Below, piece after piece: positions 58,944-64,000 of a stretch of 64,000 nt of DNA. Every line of letters begins with the position of its first letter. Position 1 is the stretch's first letter. The translations under genes were made by a program, and so were the position numbers. Source of the stretch: Chlamydiales bacterium (GTDB taxonomy: Bacteria > Chlamydiota > Chlamydiia > Chlamydiales > Rhabdochlamydiaceae); contig JACPOL010000009.1 in assembly GCA_016185065.1 (NCBI GenBank), positions 45,136 through 109,135 on the forward strand. Direction: 5' to 3'. The notes below the pieces were generated by a model. That model saw only the letters and a program-made list of their open reading frames with translations. It ran no database searches and was not told the DNA's origin.

Positions 58944-59690
58944 TTAAGTTAGAGCTGGTAGAGCCTGGCCGTATTGTGCTTCAAGTGCCGCTTTTCCGCC
59001 GTTTGCTAAGGCATTGTGCTGGAGGAGAGCTCTGTGGAGCTCTGGAATCTTTCTAACAAAGACTTCTTGAGCAGTTCCTCTGCCCTTATCAACATCACTT
59101 CCCATCTCCATAGATAGAGAGTGTAAAACCTTCAGTAGAGACCCTCTGTGAGAAGGAGGAATCTCCTCTACTGCGATTTTATCGTGCACACACGCTGCAT
59201 ATAGAATCTTGCCGAAGTAGAGCTGGGGCTCTGAATCGAGCGCAAGAAGCGCCATCGTTGGCTTTAATGCAAAAAGCAGCTGGATGGAGAGATATTCGTG
59301 ATCCAAGTCCGCAAAGAGAGGCATTAGAATAATCGCTGCAGGCATTATCAGATGGACAGGATCGAGTAGGAAGATTGCAAGAGAGACTCTCACGATAAAA
59401 ATGAGTGTGACTGCAGTGAGAGCAGCAGCTAAAAGGTCGTGAGCACCTGCGGCAAGATGGTCAACTGCTCTTGCTCCTAGACTCTCTGCAGCGGATGCAT
59501 TGTTTTCGCATAGCGTCTGAAGCGCATAGTATGCAGCAGCAGAGATGTGATAGAGGAATCCGGCAGGGGCAACAGCGCAGAGGCCCAGGGCGTAGACGCC
59601 GCGAGTGACCTCTTTCTCTGTGGTTTCTTCTTTGCCAATTACCTCCACGCCATAGTTAAGGTAGTGTTGTGAAAGGGCTTCTATTGACAT
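58944..59690 (-). CDS. Lineage-specific membrane protein, family B member 2
   Basis: A 248-residue protein. Family B blocks: GVYALGLCAVAPAGFLYHIS, AAAYYALQTLCE, and DHLAAGAHDLLAAALTAVTL. About 95 soluble residues follow the membrane part. It starts 30 bases after member 1 and lies ten bases ahead of member 3, so the three look like one operon. Function unknown. Confidence 0.55.
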   Translation of the reverse strand: MSIEALSQHYLNYGVEVIGKEETTEKEVTRGVYALGLCAVAPAGFLYHISAAAYYALQTLCENNASAAESLGARAVDHLAAGAHDLLAAALTAVTLIFIVRVSLAIFLLDPVHLIMPAAIILMPLFADLDHEYLSIQLLFALKPTMALLALDSEPQLYFGKILYAACVHDKIAVEEIPPSHRGSLLKVLHSLSMEMGSDVDKGRGTAQEVFVRKIPELHRALLQHNALANGGKAALEAQYGQALPALT

Positions 59691-59720
59691 GGGTAATCTC
59701 CTTAGTTTTGTTTAAATTTT

Positions 59721-60728
59721 TTAAGCTGGTCCGCCTGGTGCGGCCGCAGCAGCAGCTGCCGCAGCTGCAGGAAGAGCAGGAGCCGGCGCGCCTACAGGCG
59801 GAAGTGCGTCATGAATGGATTTATATCTTCTTGTGAACTCACGGATGAGATACTCCTCCTTCGATAGACCATTACGATTTTGCTCGGTACTGGACAGAGT
59901 CAGGGCTATTACAGCTGCCTTCAGCTGCATAATCTCATCTTTTTTTGCAGCAAACGCCGTAAATCTCTGCTGGTATTCAGGAGTGAGCTTATTGTAACGG
60001 CTGAGCAGTGTCGGATAGAAGAGAGAGAGCTCTATAGCTTTTGAAAAAAGATCTTCTGCTTCGTAGGATCTAGCGATGCGTTGCACCTCTTCATTGTAGT
60101 CTTGAATCTCCTTCTCAGAAAGCGGAGTATCAATAGCCCATCCCTTAGAAACAGCTTTAGAGTAGGCAAACTCTGCCGAATAGCGCTCTTGGTCGCTTAC
60201 CCCATTGATCTTCACATCAGAGAGAAGCTTCACCCAAGCGGCTGCGCTGAGCATGTAGTTAAAAGGAAGAGCCCACTCGTGGGGCTTCTCGTTATCGACC
60301 AGGTAGAGTTCAGCAAAGAACAGAAACATGGGAGCTACAAAAATAGGCTCACCCGAGAAGAAGAATTCGGCTACTGCGAGGATAACGATGAGACCAAGAA
60401 GAACCATGCCGCAAGCGAGGGCGTCCATTCCTGCTGCGCTGAGGTGCTGCCAGGAGTGGTTTCTAAGCGTTTCAGCGGCCTTATCATCTTCCTGACAGAG
60501 ACTCTCGATTCCTCTGTAGGCTGCCATGCAGATGTGATAGGCGAGGCCCGTGGGGGCGATGATCACCGTGCCAAGGCCGTAGATTCCACGGCCTATGCCC
60601 AGAAAGAGCTCTGGACACTCAAGAGGAGGCTCTTCTCCTCTTAAAACAGAGGTAGCTGCAGTCACGGGATCGCTACTTAAAAATTTAGAACCTTGGTACA
60701 GGTACTCCGCTGTAAGTGATACTGCCAT
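59721..60728 (-). CDS. Lineage-specific membrane protein, family B member 1
   Basis: A 335-residue protein. Family B blocks: GIYGLGTVIIAPTGLAYHIC, MAAYRGIESLCQ, and QHLSAAGMDALACGMVLLGL. It then has about 180 soluble residues and a poly-Ala/Pro C-terminus. Signature residues G-Y-LG-AP-G-YHI-AAY-LC recur in all three family members. The paired hydrophobic segments recall inclusion-membrane proteins, but an Inc role is unproven. Head of the trio. Confidence 0.55.
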   Translation of the reverse strand: MAVSLTAEYLYQGSKFLSSDPVTAATSVLRGEEPPLECPELFLGIGRGIYGLGTVIIAPTGLAYHICMAAYRGIESLCQEDDKAAETLRNHSWQHLSAAGMDALACGMVLLGLIVILAVAEFFFSGEPIFVAPMFLFFAELYLVDNEKPHEWALPFNYMLSAAAWVKLLSDVKINGVSDQERYSAEFAYSKAVSKGWAIDTPLSEKEIQDYNEEVQRIARSYEAEDLFSKAIELSLFYPTLLSRYNKLTPEYQQRFTAFAAKKDEIMQLKAAVIALTLSSTEQNRNGLSKEEYLIREFTRRYKSIHDALPPVGAPAPALPAAAAAAAAAAPGGPA

Positions 60729-60939
60729 GCAACGATCCTCAATTTAAAGTGGTCCTAAATTATAACAAAAATCTGTATTTCAGAGAGAATAAAATAGAAA
60801 ATATTACGAGCTTAATAGGGCTGAACTCTACGGGATGAGATATATTAAATTTTTCATGGGTGATAATTTATTTTTGACCAAAAATCTATTGAGAATTAGC
60901 CTAATTCGATTCATGATTTGCTCTTAAAAAAGAGGTCGC

Positions 60940-61647
60940 TTGAAAGAGAATATTTTAGGAATTATTTTTGACTGCGATGGGACGCTGGTCGACACGGAGC
61001 ATGCTCACTTTTTAAGCTGGCAGAAGGCTGTGCATAAACGGGGGATGCCCTTCTCGAAAGAGGAGTATGCGCCATTTGCGGGCAATAATGCGATTCACGT
61101 CTCTCGCAAGCTGCAGGAGAAGCTGCCGACGGACTCTCCCGAGGCGATCTACCACGACAAGCACCAGGCCTATCAAGAGTTTCATAAAAGCGGAATCCCC
61201 TTAATCGAGCGCACGGTTCGCTTTCTGCGTGTGCTCATCGAAAGAAGAGAGGAGCTTCAGATCAAGCTTGCGGTGGCCTCTGCAGCACCTAAACGAGAGC
61301 TGCTAAACAACCTCGAGCATCTGGGGCTCACACACGCCTTTGAAGCGATCGTTTCAGGCGAGGATGATCTTTCGCATATTTCCGATCCAGAAGGCGTGAA
61401 TAAGCCTAAGCCCTACATCTACCTGCATACAGCAGGGCTTCTCGGCCTTAAGCCTTCGCGCTGCGTGGCATTTGAAGATAGCCGCACAGGCGTGCTTGCA
61501 GCTGTCAGTGCAGGTCTTATCACCTTTGCTGTTCCGAACGCCTATACAAGCCAGCACGACCTTTCAAGCGCAACATTTCTGATCGACCCTCAAGCGGAGA
61601 TCGATGTCGATGAGTTCTTTCGAAAAGTCCGCAGCAGAATAAACTGA
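60940..61647 (+). CDS. HAD-superfamily hydrolase, beta-phosphoglucomutase-like
   Basis: A 235-residue protein with TTG start; AGAGG lies just upstream, and no earlier or nearby ATG exists. The catalytic aspartates are D11 and D13 in FDCDGTLVDTE. Motif II Ser is in VASAAPKRE, and motif III/IV are KPKPYIYLHTAGLLG and CVAFEDSRTGVLAA. These are features of sugar-phosphate phosphatases and phosphoglucomutases in HAD subfamily I. It overlaps the next gene by one base (TGATG). The upstream 211 bases (60729-60939) are AT-rich with nothing else seen. Confidence 0.88.
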   Translation: MKENILGIIFDCDGTLVDTEHAHFLSWQKAVHKRGMPFSKEEYAPFAGNNAIHVSRKLQEKLPTDSPEAIYHDKHQAYQEFHKSGIPLIERTVRFLRVLIERREELQIKLAVASAAPKRELLNNLEHLGLTHAFEAIVSGEDDLSHISDPEGVNKPKPYIYLHTAGLLGLKPSRCVAFEDSRTGVLAAVSAGLITFAVPNAYTSQHDLSSATFLIDPQAEIDVDEFFRKVRSRIN

Positions 61648-62099
61648 TGTCGATTAAGAGATTTTTTCGAGCGTTTGTAGGAGTGAAGAAGAGCCGGAGC
61701 CGCGCGCTCTCCTCGCCTCAGGGCGAGTGCTATAACCTCAAAGAGATCTACGACAGGCTAAACGCGCACTATTTTGAGGGAAAGCTCGATCTTGCGATCA
61801 CCTGGGTGGGAGATAAGAGCTCGATGCCAAGGCGGCGCGTGATGTTCGGCTCTTACAATCAGCGCGACAAGCGCATTCACATCCACAGGCGTCTCGATCA
61901 AGCGCACATCCCAGAACACTTCATCTCCTACGTGATCTATCACGAGATGCTGCATCACGTTCTTCCTCCGCTTAAGAGCAGGAGGCATACGAGAAGAATC
62001 CACCATCCCGCTTTCATCCAGCGAGAAAAAGAGTTTCAAGAGTATGATCTGGCAAAAACATATAGCCAGAGCATGAGAAGCTCCTGGTTTAGCAAATAA
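61647..62099 (+). CDS. SprT-like zinc metallopeptidase-domain protein
   Basis: A 150-residue protein. LKEIYDRLNAHYFEGKLDLA, then VMFGSYNQRDKRIHIHRRLD, and the zinc motif HEMLHH in SYVIYHEMLHHVLPP match SprT-like domains; a third His would be in HHPAFIQREKEFQ. Related domains cut DNA-protein crosslinks in eukaryotes (Spartan), while bacterial members are mostly unstudied. The start overlaps the stop of the HAD gene. Confidence 0.82.
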   Translation: MSIKRFFRAFVGVKKSRSRALSSPQGECYNLKEIYDRLNAHYFEGKLDLAITWVGDKSSMPRRRVMFGSYNQRDKRIHIHRRLDQAHIPEHFISYVIYHEMLHHVLPPLKSRRHTRRIHHPAFIQREKEFQEYDLAKTYSQSMRSSWFSK

Positions 62100-62100
62100 C

Positions 62101-63147
62101 ATGTTTCGGAAAATTTTTTTCGCACTCACACTCTTTGCTCAGCTGACTCTTTTGAGCCAGCAGATTGAGACCTTTTACGGTCCAATTGAGGTAGAAGAGC
62201 CCCTCATTCTAGAGCTTCTGAATAGCCCGGCGGTGCAGCGGCTAAAGGCCGTGCACCAGTATGGAGACTCCTACTACACAACCCACAGAGAGGAGTACTC
62301 ACGCTACGATCATAGCGTGGGAGTTTTTGCGATCTTGCGTCTAAAGGGCGCCTCATTCGAAGAGCAGATCGCAGGTCTTCTCCACGACGCCTCACACACT
62401 GTCTTTTCACATGTCGGAGATTTTCTATTTAACTTCGAATCGCAAAAGGACGCCTATCAAGATAGCGTTCATGAATGGTTTTTAAAGAGGTATGGAGTAG
62501 GGGAGATTCTGGAGAGGCATGGTCTTACTATTTCGCAAATCCACCATAAGCATGGGGGCTTTCAAGCTTTGGAACAGGAGCTTCCTAACCTATGCGCTGA
62601 CCGCATCGACTACAACATCCAAGGGGCCTATTTGCGCGGGATGATAACGAAGGAGGAGGCTCTTGAGATCGTTGAGGATCTAGAGTTTTCTGAAGGAAGG
62701 TGGATATCGACAAAGCCAGCCCTGATGCGAAAGGTGGCTCTCTTTTCGCTTTTAATGACGCACAGCTGCTGGGGATCGGCGCGTAGCTACCTAACCTCGC
62801 TCTGGCTTGCAGATGCACTGAACAGAGCTTTAGCCGAGAAGATTCTCTCCTCGGAGGAGATCTCTTTCGGTACAGATGATCAAGTCTGGGAGAAGCTTCA
62901 AAATGCCGAAGATCCCCACATCCAAAAAATGATGGCACAGATCGCAACTGCAGAAAGCCACTTTACTCTAGTAGAGAGGGGAGAGGCCGATCTACATGTG
63001 AAGAGAAAATTCAGAGGGGTCGACCCCTGGATTAGAATGGGAGACCGGTTGGTGAGGCTCACAGCTATTGATGAGGAAATCAGGCTGGAGTATGAGAGGG
63101 TAAAGACGGTGATGCGAGAGGGGTGGCAGATCAAATATGTACGCTGA
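62101..63147 (+). CDS. HD-domain phosphohydrolase with N-terminal signal-like helix
   Basis: A 348-residue protein. The N-terminus (FRKIFFALTLFAQLTLLS) is a signal peptide or anchor. It has the HD architecture of the dGTPase/SAMHD1 type: QRLKAVHQYG, the first metal His in YDHSVGVFAILR, the HD pair in LLHDASHTVFSHVGD, and the last Asp in CADRIDYNIQGAYL. The family removes triphosphate from dNTPs or acts on other nucleotides. Export of such an enzyme is unusual. It follows the SprT gene by one base and overlaps the PAP2 gene by eleven. Confidence 0.85.
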   Translation: MFRKIFFALTLFAQLTLLSQQIETFYGPIEVEEPLILELLNSPAVQRLKAVHQYGDSYYTTHREEYSRYDHSVGVFAILRLKGASFEEQIAGLLHDASHTVFSHVGDFLFNFESQKDAYQDSVHEWFLKRYGVGEILERHGLTISQIHHKHGGFQALEQELPNLCADRIDYNIQGAYLRGMITKEEALEIVEDLEFSEGRWISTKPALMRKVALFSLLMTHSCWGSARSYLTSLWLADALNRALAEKILSSEEISFGTDDQVWEKLQNAEDPHIQKMMAQIATAESHFTLVERGEADLHVKRKFRGVDPWIRMGDRLVRLTAIDEEIRLEYERVKTVMREGWQIKYVR

Positions 63148-63943
63148 AGAGCTGCAGTGGATTCACAAGCTGCAAGAGTGGATGAGATCGCCCTGGATGG
63201 ATCAGTTTTTCATCTGCTGGAACTATGTGGACTCTCACGCGTTCGTCTTCGTGCTTATTGCGACTATCTGGTATCTGGTAAGCCGGCGCGTGGGGATTAA
63301 GATGGCCTACATTCTAATTCTAAGCGCGGTGGTGAGCAAGGTGTTGAAGGGGTTTTTCGATCTTCCAAGGCCGTGTCAGCTCGATCCATCAGTGGGTGTT
63401 CTCTGTTTTTCGACTCCGGGATTTCCAAGCGGTGCTGCGCAGACGGCGGTGCTCTATGCTGGCATTGCGTTCATCGAGTGCAAAAACCAGCTCTTTCGAT
63501 GGAGTGCGCTTATCTTTGCTCTTATGCTCTGCTTTTCAAGAGTCTACCTCGGAGTGCACTTCTTCACAGACATTCTAGGTGGCCTAGCTGTCGGGGCGGG
63601 ACTTCTGCTTATCTACTGGAAGCTCTTTCCGCTTGCAGAGAAGAAGTGGAAGGTGGCGATCTTCGCATTTCCGCTTCTGCTTCTTGCCATTGGGCAGCTG
63701 GGGGCTCTCTATCTCGCTTGCCACTCTCTGGGGATAGGCTGCGGACTTCTTCTTGGCGAGAAGCAGCAGAAGATCCTATGGATAGGACTTGCCCAGCTGA
63801 TCGTTGTTTTTCTGGGGGTCTGGTTCGGAGAGATGGGCACTACTCTCTACCCCAGCTTAAAATTTTTACTTGGCTTTGCAACGGGCTTCTGGATCAGCTA
63901 CCTAGGCGCCGTCCTCGTTCGAAAATCCACAAAAAACTTTTAA
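63137..63943 (+). CDS. PAP2-family membrane phosphatase with altered PSGH motif
   Basis: A 268-residue integral membrane protein with about seven helices. Motif 1 is KGFFDLPRP (K71, R78), motif 3 is SRVYLGVHFFTD (S134, R135, His141, Asp145). Motif 2, normally PSGH, reads PSGA at 97-100, so the general acid His is replaced by Ala. The family dephosphorylates undecaprenyl pyrophosphate or phosphatidic acid. Loss of this His lowers activity in studied enzymes, so this copy may be weak, altered or non-catalytic. It is the last gene of the 60,940-63,943 run. Confidence 0.85.
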   Translation: MYAEELQWIHKLQEWMRSPWMDQFFICWNYVDSHAFVFVLIATIWYLVSRRVGIKMAYILILSAVVSKVLKGFFDLPRPCQLDPSVGVLCFSTPGFPSGAAQTAVLYAGIAFIECKNQLFRWSALIFALMLCFSRVYLGVHFFTDILGGLAVGAGLLLIYWKLFPLAEKKWKVAIFAFPLLLLAIGQLGALYLACHSLGIGCGLLLGEKQQKILWIGLAQLIVVFLGVWFGEMGTTLYPSLKFLLGFATGFWISYLGAVLVRKSTKNF

Positions 63944-63956
63944 TAGATCCTGTTCT

Positions 63957-64000
63957 TTTTTGGAGTGCGGCGACCCGGCGCCGCTTTTCTCAACATCGGC
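63957..64000 (+). repeat. Start of another TGGAGTGCGGCG-type palindromic element (cut by window end)
   Basis: TTTTTTGGAGTGCGGCGACC then CGGCGCCGCTTTTCT matches the left arm of the element at 58245-58397 with one substitution (CC for CT). The partner arm would lie beyond the window. Confidence 0.75.

Overview
The window is a chromosomal segment of a Chlamydiota bacterium, most likely an amoeba- or environment-associated lineage outside Chlamydiaceae (Parachlamydia/Waddlia/Simkania type). The evidence is gene order: (tilS)-ftsH-pnp-rpsO-tadA followed by rpmE-prfA-prmC-ffh-rpsP-trmD-rplS-rnhB-yicC-gmk-rpoZ-like-metG is the chlamydial housekeeping arrangement. FtsH (900 aa) is long as in chlamydiae. 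The accessory genes are also typical: F-box and leucine-rich-repeat-like proteins, Legionella/Chlamydia-type major outer membrane proteins, autotransporters, and tandem families of hydrophobic proteins with no recognised function.

Layout. Positions 1-9,860: end of tilS, ftsH, an F-box-like gene, pnp, rpsO, tadA and a rhomboid-like membrane protein. Positions 10,024-19,656: one dense, same-strand run of translation, ribosome, SRP and tRNA-modification genes, with likely promoters before rpmE and before yicC. Positions 19,841-23,859: a RecD-like helicase, tRNA-Asn inside a pair of inverted repeats, and an FAD monooxygenase with an N-terminal double zinc ribbon. Positions 23,935-29,678: three tandem porin-like OMPs and a convergent inverse-autotransporter/beta-helix protein. 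Positions 29,792-35,775: a small monooxygenase-like protein, two convergent F-box/LRR-like genes, a 160-bp MITE-like element, and an operon of two YVTN beta-propellers plus a small OMP. Positions 35,962-45,169: exported HIT protein, an unknown protein, a membrane phospholipase-D protein, DsbB with a 51-residue partner, a tandem trio of paralogous membrane proteins, and an aminotransferase. Positions 45,489-52,724: a 2,411-residue autotransporter whose passenger holds exactly eleven 312-bp repeats. Positions 52,810-60,728: a membrane protein with an HEXXH motif, two GH1 glycosidases around an endonuclease/exonuclease/phosphatase-fold protein, and a second trio of paralogous membrane proteins. 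Positions 60,940-63,943: HAD, SprT-like, HD and PAP2 enzymes in a compact run.

How the parts fit. The left third is conserved core. The right two thirds look like host-interaction and cell-surface gene content: outer-membrane barrels, secreted adhesins, candidate effectors with eukaryotic-like domains, and lineage-specific membrane families expanded by tandem duplication. DsbB with its small partner fits an envelope rich in disulfide-linked proteins.

The most unusual non-coding signal is a set of palindromic dispersed elements. Three copies of a GGAC-rich hairpin lie at 5,264-5,428, 39,350-39,490 and 45,233-45,394. A 50-bp inverted repeat lies at 3,462-3,610. A family with TGGAGTGCGGCG termini is present at 58,245-58,397 and from 63,957. 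The MITE with a TTA target duplication lies at 32,379-32,538. No CRISPR array, prophage, rRNA or complete insertion sequence was seen. All identifications come from reading the sequence; no database search was run.
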